Below are positions 7,275 through 13,920 of a stretch of DNA of 21,073 bases, piece after piece. Position numbers and translations under genes: made by a program. Where the stretch lies: NCBI GenBank assembly GCA_964391325.1, contig CAYMJM010000014.1, forward strand, positions 1 through 21,073, read 5' to 3'. Below the pieces are notes generated by a model. The model saw only the letters and a list, made by a program, of their open reading frames with translations. It was not told the origin of the DNA and did no database searches. Source of the DNA: CAYMJM01 sp964391325. GTDB lineage: Bacteria; Patescibacteriota; Dojkabacteria; B142; JAFGMG01. The stretch's first letter is position 1; every line of letters starts with the position of its first letter.

Positions 7275-7741
7275 AATTTCCAATACACATTGTATTAGAA
7301 AACATCAGGTCTGCATTTAATGTAGGTGCAATTTTTAGAACTACTGATGCTGCGGCCGTAGAAAAGCTATGGCTTACAGGGATTACGCCTTATCCTCCTC
7401 ATAACCGTATCCCTAAGACAGCTCTAGGTGCTACTGAATCTGTCAAATGGGAATACAATAAGGACACAATCAAAGTCATAGAAAACCTAAAAAATAATGG
7501 GGTTATCACTGTAGCTGCAGAACTTACAGATAGATCCATCAGCTACACTAATTATAAATACCCAAAACCTGTAGCCTTGGTCTTAGGCAACGAAATTTCT
7601 GGTATTTCAAAAGAAGTCTTGGATGAATGCCAGGCAGTGGTAGAAATACCTATGTTTGGACACAAGGAATCATTAAATGTGGAAGTTAGCTGTGGTATTC
7701 TTATATACGAAATAATACGCCAATATCAAAATGCAAACTAG
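7271..7741 (+). CDS. SpoU-family (TrmH/TrmL-like) RNA ribose methyltransferase
   Basis: A 156-aa SPOUT-fold enzyme that would transfer a methyl group from S-adenosylmethionine to the 2'-hydroxyl of an RNA ribose. The three family motifs are present: NIRSAFNVGAIFRTTDA (motif 1, with the catalytic Arg), LVLGNEISGIS (motif 2) and SLNVEVSCGILIYEI (motif 3, forming the cofactor knot). There is no extra N-terminal RNA-binding domain, so it is the minimal form. Whether the target is tRNA or rRNA cannot be told from sequence. It is coupled to uppP by a 4-base overlap and overlaps rsmD by 11 bases. Confidence 0.92.
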   Translation: MKFPIHIVLENIRSAFNVGAIFRTTDAAAVEKLWLTGITPYPPHNRIPKTALGATESVKWEYNKDTIKVIENLKNNGVITVAAELTDRSISYTNYKYPKPVALVLGNEISGISKEVLDECQAVVEIPMFGHKESLNVEVSCGILIYEIIRQYQNAN

Positions 7742-8267
7742 AGTCATTGCTGGCACACAAAAAGGAATAAAATTGTTTAATCCAAAAGCAGGGACCAGAC
7801 CGCTAACTGACCGTATTAAAACTTCACTCTTTGACCTTATTAATGAATTTATTCCGGATGCCACGATCCTCGATTTGTACGCAGGAGGTGGGAATTTTGG
7901 GATAGAGGCGCTGAGTAGGGGAGCTTCGTTTGCAACATTTGTGGATATTGGGAAAGAAGCTACAAGTTCCATAAAAGATAACTTAAGAAAAACAAACTTT
8001 CTGGACCAAGCGGAGGTTATTCAGCAACACGCAGAAAATTATGTAAGACATAGCAGCTCGCAATTTGACATAATTATGACCGATCCGCCATTTGATAAGC
8101 TGGTAATTGAACATATCAAAGACGCAGCCAAGTTGGTCAAACCTGAAGGACTTTTTATATTCCGAAGTCCTGTAGATTTCAGTGTACCTGAAAAAATTAA
8201 TAACCTCCAGCTAGCTTACTCTAAAAAATATGGTAAAAGTAGAGTTTCCTTTTACCAACAGAACTAG
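7731..8267 (+). CDS. rsmD: 16S rRNA guanine-N2 methyltransferase RsmD
   Basis: RsmD methylates G966 (E. coli numbering) of 16S rRNA during 30S assembly. The 178-aa protein opens with MQTRVIAGTQKGIKL, the usual RsmD start, followed by TRPLTDRIKTSLFD, the SAM-binding LDLYAGGGNFGIEALSRGA (48-66) and the catalytic TDPPF at 117-121. Length is typical. The start overlaps the upstream methyltransferase by 11 bases. The rpmF promoter seems to lie at its 3' end. Confidence 0.93.
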   Translation: MQTRVIAGTQKGIKLFNPKAGTRPLTDRIKTSLFDLINEFIPDATILDLYAGGGNFGIEALSRGASFATFVDIGKEATSSIKDNLRKTNFLDQAEVIQQHAENYVRHSSSQFDIIMTDPPFDKLVIEHIKDAAKLVKPEGLFIFRSPVDFSVPEKINNLQLAYSKKYGKSRVSFYQQN

Positions 8268-8280
8268 TTTATGTTAAAAT
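8251..8280 (+). promoter_or_regulatory. Candidate promoter of rpmF-nusB-rnc
   Basis: TTTACC (8251-8256) and TAAAAT (8275-8280) are separated by 18 bases, with TGT in front of the -10 giving an extended form. The start of transcription would fall about 30 bases before the L32 start codon. The -35 box lies inside the end of rsmD. Confidence 0.45.
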
Positions 8281-8314
8281 CACCAAGATTTAAAACAATT
8301 TTTAAGCTTAAATT

Positions 8315-8494
8315 ATGGGAGCAGTACCAAAACGCAGAATAAGCAAGCAGAGGAAAAACAACAGAAGATCACACCATGCTTTAAGAAAGCCACACGTTGT
8401 GGTTGATAAAGAATCTGGAAAACTCACACGATCTCACAGAGTATCAAAACAAACAGGACGTTATAAAGAAAAAGAAGTAATTAATATTGACTAA
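8315..8494 (+). CDS. rpmF: 50S ribosomal protein L32, cysteine-free form
   Basis: A 59-aa protein starting MGAVPKRRISKQRKNNRRS, the conserved basic N-terminus of L32, which packs against 23S rRNA. The usual zinc-ribbon cysteines are absent: the matching region reads HVVVDKESGKLTRSHRVS, so this is the zinc-independent form. HHALRKP and the SHRVS stretch align with the family. The gene is followed after five bases by nusB and leads a short operon of RNA and translation genes. The ATG has no Shine-Dalgarno sequence. Confidence 0.93.
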   Translation: MGAVPKRRISKQRKNNRRSHHALRKPHVVVDKESGKLTRSHRVSKQTGRYKEKEVINID

Positions 8495-8499
8495 TTTGT

Positions 8500-8961
8500 A
8501 TGAAAGGTCATACTGATAAACGCCATACCAGTAGAATTATTATTTTACAGAAGCTGTTTGAAAGATATTTTCGCACTGGCGATATTTCCAGGCCCGTTGA
8601 TAATGAGTTTAGCAATGAAGATCTTTTGAATATTGAAGAAGGAGAAGCAAAATACGATAAAAAACTTGCAGATGAACTACTCAAAGGCACCATTAAATAC
8701 ATTAAAAAGGCCGATAACATTATTACATTATTAGCACCTGAGTGGCCCCTCGAACAGATCAACAAAGTTGATTTACAAATATTACGGATGGCAATTTACG
8801 AGGGTTTTATAGCAAAGATAACACCGCCTAAGGTAGTAATAAATGAGGCAGTTGAGCTTGCAAAAGAATTTGGAGGCAAGCCAAGCGGAAACTTTGTAAA
8901 CGGGGTTCTAGGAACACTGATGCAAAATGAAACTAAATATAACAAATACTTGAAACAATGA
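8500..8961 (+). CDS. nusB: Transcription antitermination factor NusB
   Basis: NusB pairs with S10 (NusE) on boxA RNA and supports antitermination at rRNA operons. The 153-aa all-helical protein shows RIIILQKLFERYF in helix 1, INKVDLQILRMAIYE in the middle and PPKVVINEAVELAKEFGG plus NFVNGVLGTL at the end, all standard for NusB. It starts five bases after rpmF, and its TGA overlaps the ATG of rnc (8958-8961). Co-transcription with L32 and RNase III fits shared roles in ribosome production. Confidence 0.94.
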   Translation: MKGHTDKRHTSRIIILQKLFERYFRTGDISRPVDNEFSNEDLLNIEEGEAKYDKKLADELLKGTIKYIKKADNIITLLAPEWPLEQINKVDLQILRMAIYEGFIAKITPPKVVINEAVELAKEFGGKPSGNFVNGVLGTLMQNETKYNKYLKQ

Positions 8962-9671
8962 CGCAGCAAGAATTAACAAAGTTAAAGAAATTCGCAAAGA
9001 AACTAAATATTGAATTTAAAGATCATAATCTACTTCAAGAAGCTTTAATTCATAGGTCGGTTCTCAATGAATTGAAAGGTGAGGGAAAACAGAGTAATGA
9101 GCGGCTGGAATTTCTAGGAGATGCCGTACTGGAATTAATCGCCACAGAATACCTTTTTGATAAATATCCGACCAGGCCAGAGGGGGACTTAACTAGCTTC
9201 AGAGCTGCTGTTGTCAGAACTGAAAGTCTAGCAGAAGCTGCACTTAAACTGGATTATAGTCAATATCTTTATATGAGCAAAGGAGAAGAGGCCACAGGCG
9301 GAAGAACACGCCCCTATATACTGGCAAATTCTTTTGAAGCAGTATTAGGTGCGATATACTTAGATCAAGGGTACGAGATAGCGAGAGAATTTGTAATAAA
9401 GCACTTGCTTTACAAATTACCAAATATCATAAATAACAGATTAGATATAGACAACAAGTCCAAGTTACAGGAAATATCTCAAGAACTCCTTAGACAAACC
9501 CCAAAATATGAAGTCATCGAGGAAAAAGGACCGGATCACGACAAAGAGTTCAAAGTTCAAGTCCTCATAGGAGAAAGAATATACGGAGAGGGTCAAGGAA
9601 AAAGCAAACAAGAAGCAGAACAGAACGCTGCAGAGGACGCTCTGGCAAACGAACTCAGAAAGGCTATATAG
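8958..9671 (+). CDS. rnc: Ribonuclease III
   Basis: RNase III cuts double-stranded RNA, including the rRNA precursor stems. The 237-aa protein has the catalytic signature ERLEFLGDAVLEL near residues 44-56, a second acidic site in NSFEAVLGAIYLDQG, and a C-terminal double-stranded RNA-binding domain ending with GEGQGKSKQEAEQNAAEDAL. All key acidic residues appear present. It is coupled to nusB by a 4-base overlap. No terminator is visible after it, so transcription may run on to rpsP, which also has its own promoter-like sequence. Confidence 0.96.
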   Translation: MTQQELTKLKKFAKKLNIEFKDHNLLQEALIHRSVLNELKGEGKQSNERLEFLGDAVLELIATEYLFDKYPTRPEGDLTSFRAAVVRTESLAEAALKLDYSQYLYMSKGEEATGGRTRPYILANSFEAVLGAIYLDQGYEIAREFVIKHLLYKLPNIINNRLDIDNKSKLQEISQELLRQTPKYEVIEEKGPDHDKEFKVQVLIGERIYGEGQGKSKQEAEQNAAEDALANELRKAI

Positions 9672-9701
9672 GTAAAATCGGTGGAATAAAAGCCTAATTT
9701 T

Positions 9702-9710
9702 TGCTACAAT
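9702..9710 (+). promoter_or_regulatory. Extended -10 promoter of rpsP-khpA
   Basis: TGCTACAAT is an extended -10 element about 50 bases upstream of the S16 start codon. The expected -35 position (9682-9687, TGGAAT) is a poor match. The leader in between is very AT-rich. Confidence 0.4.
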
Positions 9711-9760
9711 TCACTGTTTGTACAAAATCATTATTTTAAAAATTTTAAATATAAAATAAA

Positions 9761-10090
9761 ATGGTCAAACTCAGATTAACAAGGGTAGGAAAAAAAGGAG
9801 AGCCGCATTACAGAGTCATAGCTATTCAAGCACGTGAAAAACGTGAAAGCAAAGCAATAGAATTTTTAGGATACTATGATCCTAAAACTAATCCATCTAC
9901 ATTTAAAGTTGAGAAGGATAGAATTCAGTACTGGCTATCAGTTGGAGCACAGCCTACGGCAACAGTTGCAAGACTGCTAGCAAGGCAGGAGCTATTCAAA
10001 GTAGAACCAAAAAAATTTAATAAAAAGCCAGGTAAAAAAATAATGGAAAGGGCAGAGGCTGAAGTTGAGCAAGAAGAAAAGAAAAAATAA
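9761..10090 (+). CDS. rpsP: 30S ribosomal protein S16
   Basis: S16 is an early-assembly 30S protein. The 109-aa sequence starts MVKLRLTRVGKKGEPHYRVI and contains FLGYYDP and DRIQYWLSVGAQPT, all diagnostic. A lysine/glutamate-rich tail (about residues 86-109) extends past the conserved core, as in many S16 proteins. The adjacent KH-domain gene downstream is a widespread neighbour of rpsP. The start follows an A/T-only leader without a Shine-Dalgarno sequence. Confidence 0.96.
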   Translation: MVKLRLTRVGKKGEPHYRVIAIQAREKRESKAIEFLGYYDPKTNPSTFKVEKDRIQYWLSVGAQPTATVARLLARQELFKVEPKKFNKKPGKKIMERAEAEVEQEEKKK

Positions 10091-10117
10091 TATAAGTTTT
10101 ACTAAAAAGATAGCAGC

Positions 10118-10348
10118 ATGAAACAATTTATTGAATATCTTCTAAAGAGTCTAGTAAATAAACCTGATAAAATAAAGATAGAGGAAGCCATGGATGAAAA
10201 AGGAAAAATCTTATTAGTTACCCTGGCAGAAGAAGACAAACCATTTATTATTGGTAAAAACGGAAGGAATATTAAAGCAATAAGAGACATTGCCTCAGTT
10301 GTAGGGAGAAAAAATAATGAAAGAGTGTATATAAAAATAGTAGATTAG
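10118..10348 (+). CDS. khpA: KH-domain RNA-binding protein KhpA
   Basis: A 76-aa single KH-domain protein. The GKNG loop (residues 46-49, in IIGKNGRNIKAIR) is the RNA-contacting GxxG motif. KhpA, often with KhpB, binds RNA and influences cell division and elongation in Gram-positive bacteria. Its place 27 bases after rpsP matches the conserved rpsP-khpA pair. It converges on pilO with only 12 bases between the stop codons and no room for a separate terminator. Confidence 0.93.
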   Translation: MKQFIEYLLKSLVNKPDKIKIEEAMDEKGKILLVTLAEEDKPFIIGKNGRNIKAIRDIASVVGRKNNERVYIKIVD

Positions 10349-10360
10349 ACTTCTAACCAC

Positions 10361-11137
10361 TTACTCAGGTTTTATATATTTTTCATCAAGAAAATCTAAT
10401 ACCTCTTGCGCTGGTCTTGAAGCTTCAGAAATTTTTATATACTCGTTAAGCTGAGTGGTTTGCATAGTTTCTGATTCTACAAATTGATATTTGACAAAGA
10501 TAACATCCATTCTCCAGTCAGTCTCACCTTCCTCTTTCCTAAATTTCATCTCCTCTATAATAATAAAGTCATCGCCCTGATATATATCAATTAAAAAATT
10601 TCTCAAGTCCTGAAAAGATCCTTGTAACTCAAAACTGGTCGGGACCTCAATAAGCTGCAGAAAATTAGTGGCAGATTCTTCATTAGCTACTATTTCCTCC
10701 CCAGAAGTTGCGTCTATAACTCTAAGGTTATTTTGACTAGCTATGTTTTTGATAGCAGTTTGGAAATTGGCAACATTTGTTTTTTCAACAGGAGCAATTT
10801 CATTTATACTCACCAAGTATCTATTCGTAGTGTCTTTTTGCGTTTCTAGCTCCTTTAATATTACAATTTTTTCATCTTTTTTCTGAACCTGATCCCGTAT
10901 TGAGTCTAGCTCATCAATATTACCTAATAATAATGACAGAGCAGGGTATACACCAAGAAAGACAATAAGAAAAAAGACAACCAATATTAGTATTGGTAGG
11001 TAGTAGAACCTTACATCCGTCCAATAATCTTTTAGTCCCTTTCCTTTAATACCTGCATCTCTCTCAAGCGCTTTTGCCCTGATTTTTGATTCGGCATCCA
11101 TTATTGCTTTTTGCTGTGAATCATTCTGCTGTAACAT
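10361..11137 (-). CDS. pilO: Type IV pilus assembly protein PilO-like
   Basis: A 258-aa inner-membrane protein with a cytoplasmic N-terminus of about 45 residues, one membrane helix (about 48-75, containing LPILILVVFFLIVFLG), a coiled coil (DELDSIRDQVQKKDEKI) and an extracytoplasmic ferredoxin-like domain. This is PilO architecture; with PilN it forms a platform that aligns the pilus machine. Sequence similarity within the family is low, so the call rests on layout and position as third gene after pilM and pilN. Its start overlaps the end of pilN by 17 bases. No pilP or pilQ follows. Confidence 0.82.
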   Translation of the reverse strand: MLQQNDSQQKAIMDAESKIRAKALERDAGIKGKGLKDYWTDVRFYYLPILILVVFFLIVFLGVYPALSLLLGNIDELDSIRDQVQKKDEKIVILKELETQKDTTNRYLVSINEIAPVEKTNVANFQTAIKNIASQNNLRVIDATSGEEIVANEESATNFLQLIEVPTSFELQGSFQDLRNFLIDIYQGDDFIIIEEMKFRKEEGETDWRMDVIFVKYQFVESETMQTTQLNEYIKISEASRPAQEVLDFLDEKYIKPE

Positions 11138-11678
11138 TTATCTTTAGATCAAGTAAAAATCTATATTTACCATTTTCACCAAACAGACTAACAAGACTGG
11201 CAGCGTCTACCGCCTCCTCATTTCCAAAATCTTTAATTAACTTTGAAACATCATCGCTGTTACTTGTAAGCCCGGTAACTTGAAAGTTCCCTCCAGCAGT
11301 TCTGCCATAGCTGATGATCTCTACATTGGGAGTACTTTCCCTTATACGTCTATCTATAAGACCAAAAACCACCTCGGGATCAAGATGTTTCGACACTACC
11401 TCATTTAACAATTTTGTCTTAACCACCAACTCGCCATTAGCATTTCGATATACCGCATACCCTAGAATCTGTTGATCTCGCTTTAGATCAGTATCCCTCC
11501 AACTATTAATACTTCTCTGTACTAATAATGCGTTTAATAAGGAAATAAATAGCCACACAAACACAATGAAAAATAATAAAATACTTGCATAGAGAAGTCC
11601 ATTAGCCCGTCCTTCTTCTTTTCCCACTTCCTCTTTGGATTTTTTAGGTAAAAGGTTAAAATGAAAAACGTTTGCCAT
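11121..11678 (-). CDS. pilN: Type IV pilus assembly protein PilN-like
   Basis: A 185-aa protein starting MANVFHFNLLPKK, which contains the conserved N-terminal NLLP segment by which PilN docks onto PilM. A membrane helix follows at about residues 29-50 (ILLFFIVFVWLFISLL), then a small extracytoplasmic domain with PilN-like ferredoxin fold features. It starts 13 bases after the pilM stop and overlaps pilO by 17 bases, so the three genes form one transcription unit. Confidence 0.88.
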   Translation of the reverse strand: MANVFHFNLLPKKSKEEVGKEEGRANGLLYASILLFFIVFVWLFISLLNALLVQRSINSWRDTDLKRDQQILGYAVYRNANGELVVKTKLLNEVVSKHLDPEVVFGLIDRRIRESTPNVEIISYGRTAGGNFQVTGLTSNSDDVSKLIKDFGNEEAVDAASLVSLFGENGKYRFLLDLKINVTAE

Positions 11679-11691
11679 TATTTTATTCTAA

Positions 11692-12732
11692 TTATTTTGT
11701 TTTAAGTCCCAGTCCCACCGCTACAGTATATCCCACCATCGAAGCTCGCTCCACATCATCTTTAAGCTCTGGTCTGACTTTCAACCTTTGTAACGGATTT
11801 ATTAGCTCAGCTGCAACTCCAACCTTGCCTGAAAGATAGTTATCCAGATTCTTCAACTTTGCTCCATCCCCGACCAGCACTATTTTATTAGGAATACTAT
11901 CAGGTAACTGTGTCCTGAAAAAATTAAATGTTCTGTTAACTTCATCTGCGACAATCTGTATTATGGGCTCTATTGATCTATATACTTTGCCTTCTGCCTG
12001 ATTTGGATCCAGACCATACGCTATTTTGTATTGTTCAGCTTGAGCTATTTCTAAATTAAAGTCAGTAGCTATAGCTTTTGTTAAAGCATCTGATCCCGTA
12101 TTTAAACTCTGTGAGAAAATCATACCACCATTTTTCATCACACTCATATCAGTTCCATTAGCACCGAAATCTAATGCCATAACTGTGTCCTTAAGATCCA
12201 TACTGAAAGCTATGGCACGTGAAGTAGCTATAGTTTCAGTCTCTAGCGCTAATAATTCAAGTCCTGCGTTTTTAATAATCTCCATATATCTGTTTACAAG
12301 AGTTTTAGGAGCGGCCACTAGTAAAAGTTGTAGCATTTTTTTCCCGTTTACTTCTTTTTCCGCAATTGGAATAAAATCCCTTTGCACATTTGCCAAGGGA
12401 AGAGGGATATGCTGTCGGGCTTCCCAGTACACTAACTCTTCAAGCTGGCTTTCCTCCACTTTAGGAACTGTCATAAGTCTGGTAAAAATCGACGCCTCCG
12501 GCAAAGCCGCCACGCACTTTTTGGTTTTAATACCAGAACTCGTTATAACATCTTTGATTTTATTGGAAAGTCTTTCCTTTGCTACTTGATCCTCACTATT
12601 TACCAGTCCAAATGGTGTTTCTATACTTCCGAATGTCATTAGTTCCGCATCATTTTCGGAGTGACGTTTGACTTCGGCGACTTTGATAGAATGGTTTCCT
12701 ATATCAATTCCAAAGAAGTCGGGCAGATCCAT
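11692..12732 (-). CDS. pilM: Type IV pilus assembly ATPase-fold protein PilM
   Basis: PilM is a cytoplasmic actin-like (ASKHA fold) protein that binds the PilN N-terminus and links the inner-membrane platform to the motor. The 346-aa protein opens with FFGIDIGNHSIKVAEVK (phosphate 1 loop), has VMALDFGANGTDMSV near residue 185 (phosphate 2 loop) and KIVLVGDGAKLKNLDNYL (adenosine-binding loop) near 290. Length matches the family. It leads the pilMNO unit, with a clear -35/-10 promoter about 50 bases upstream. Confidence 0.94.
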   Translation of the reverse strand: MDLPDFFGIDIGNHSIKVAEVKRHSENDAELMTFGSIETPFGLVNSEDQVAKERLSNKIKDVITSSGIKTKKCVAALPEASIFTRLMTVPKVEESQLEELVYWEARQHIPLPLANVQRDFIPIAEKEVNGKKMLQLLLVAAPKTLVNRYMEIIKNAGLELLALETETIATSRAIAFSMDLKDTVMALDFGANGTDMSVMKNGGMIFSQSLNTGSDALTKAIATDFNLEIAQAEQYKIAYGLDPNQAEGKVYRSIEPIIQIVADEVNRTFNFFRTQLPDSIPNKIVLVGDGAKLKNLDNYLSGKVGVAAELINPLQRLKVRPELKDDVERASMVGYTVAVGLGLKTK

Positions 12733-12780
12733 TTACACAATAAGTAATAAATTAACTGAGTTTAATTATTTTCTTTAAAT

Positions 12781-12809
12781 ATAATATCCTGCCTTACTGT
12801 AAATGGCAA
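12781..12809 (-). promoter_or_regulatory. Promoter of pilMNO
   Basis: On the minus strand TTGCCA (plus 12804-12809) and TATTAT (plus 12781-12786) are separated by exactly 17 bases, one of the best sigma-70-like matches in the window. It drives transcription toward pilM, leaving a leader of roughly 40 AT-rich bases without a Shine-Dalgarno sequence. Confidence 0.6.
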
Positions 12810-12875
12810 ATTTTGCTAAACTATAAAAAATATTATCTTACAAATTTCTACATCACTAAATGAAATAAATTATAG

Positions 12876-12905
12876 TTATACTTCTTTATTAAATTTAAGT
12901 AAAAT
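12876..12905 (+). promoter_or_regulatory. Candidate promoter of the adhesin-like operon
   Basis: TTATAC (12876-12881) and TAAAAT (12900-12905) are separated by 18 bases, about 40 bases upstream of the first gene of the three-gene plus-strand unit. The region is AT-rich, so chance matches are likely. Confidence 0.35.
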
Positions 12906-12944
12906 ATAGAAAATAAATTTTGGGATTTTCTAACAAATCAGTAT

Positions 12945-13487
12945 ATGCGAAAAATTAGCCTAAACCACATAGGTATTGCCTTATTTCTATTCACCATAAA
13001 CGCTGCCTTGATTTTAGGAGCGTATATATATATCAAATCAGAGACGGAGCTATCAAATACATACAGCCAATTATTATCACAAAGTCCTCAAATTACAGAT
13101 CAGCAGGTATTTCTTGTCAAAACATTTGAGGGGACTGTTGTAAGTGCGGAAACTAACCCCGAGACCAGAATTGTTTCCTTAGAATTCGTCAATACTCTAG
13201 AGGACTCGTTTAACATAGATCTTCCTATTGACAAGTTGCATACTTATAGCCAGAATTGCTCACTTGAAGAAGAGTGTACCGAAAGCCTATTCTATTTTGC
13301 CTATGAAAAGGACGACACTCCCGGGGACTATAACTCGCGAATTATACCTCAAGGTTTTGATACTTTAGAGAAGGTTGATATGGATACTGTCAATTCTCAA
13401 ATAAACCAAAGTGGATTTCTTAGAGTCGAATACGATAAACTCGGAATAACAATTCAAAGTGCAATATTAGTATTAAGAACGTATTAA
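12945..13487 (+). CDS. Bitopic exported protein, first gene of the adhesin-like operon
   Basis: A 180-aa protein of unknown function with an N-terminal membrane helix (about residues 9-31, ending LILGAYIYIK) and an extracytoplasmic domain that appears beta-rich, including FEGTVVSAETNPETRIVSLEFVN. Two cysteines occur close together (NCSLEEEC). The helix lacks the E5 residue of prepilins, so it is not a pilin. The following gene starts one base after its stop codon, and the 1067-aa secreted protein follows that, so all three are probably made together. Its helix end resembles that of the second gene (LIVAGAYTYKH), hinting at shared ancestry or membrane pairing. Confidence 0.75.
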   Translation: MRKISLNHIGIALFLFTINAALILGAYIYIKSETELSNTYSQLLSQSPQITDQQVFLVKTFEGTVVSAETNPETRIVSLEFVNTLEDSFNIDLPIDKLHTYSQNCSLEEECTESLFYFAYEKDDTPGDYNSRIIPQGFDTLEKVDMDTVNSQINQSGFLRVEYDKLGITIQSAILVLRTY

Positions 13488-13488
13488 A

Positions 13489-13920
13489 ATGAAAAAAAGC
13501 ATAATTATCCTAAACTATATTTTACTTATCACCGCATTTTTGATAGTAGCAGGAGCATACACGTACAAACACATCCAAGTATCAAAGGCAAGAACTGATA
13601 TAATAACTTGTGGGAACTCACCTTTGATGACTTCATGCGTTGTCAAGGAGATTAGTACCCAAAAAGGAATTCTAAAAGATAAAACACTATACATGGATAA
13701 CAAAGGAGAGTTAGAGGAAGTCACGATTGATAACTTCTTTGTACCTAAAAGCATATATTTCCCAGATGACTCTGACTTTACTAATTGCTATAAAACAACT
13801 AGACTTTATACTATTAGTGCAGAGGAGACTAGTACAAATCCATACCCAACAGCACTTATAAATAGATGCAATATCAACGAAGAACTTATAAACTACTTTT
13901 ATATACCATATATCTTTTAA
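13489..13920 (+). CDS. Bitopic exported protein, second gene of the adhesin-like operon
   Basis: A 143-aa protein with an N-terminal membrane helix (about residues 4-25) and an extracytoplasmic domain with four cysteines (ITCGN, TSCVV, TNCYK, NRCNI), compatible with two disulfides. The hydrophobic C-terminus NYFYIPYIF is unusual. I do not recognise it. It starts one base after the upstream stop and its own TAA directly abuts the ATG of the 1067-aa gene, so the operon is as tight as possible. A role in exporting, holding or maturing the large protein is a guess from context. Confidence 0.75.
   Translation: MKKSIIILNYILLITAFLIVAGAYTYKHIQVSKARTDIITCGNSPLMTSCVVKEISTQKGILKDKTLYMDNKGELEEVTIDNFFVPKSIYFPDDSDFTNCYKTTRLYTISAEETSTNPYPTALINRCNINEELINYFYIPYIF

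Noticed and set aside
12185..12589. 134-aa open frame on the plus strand
   Set aside because: It is the reverse of the clearly recognisable pilM gene and its serine-rich, low-complexity product looks like a complement shadow.
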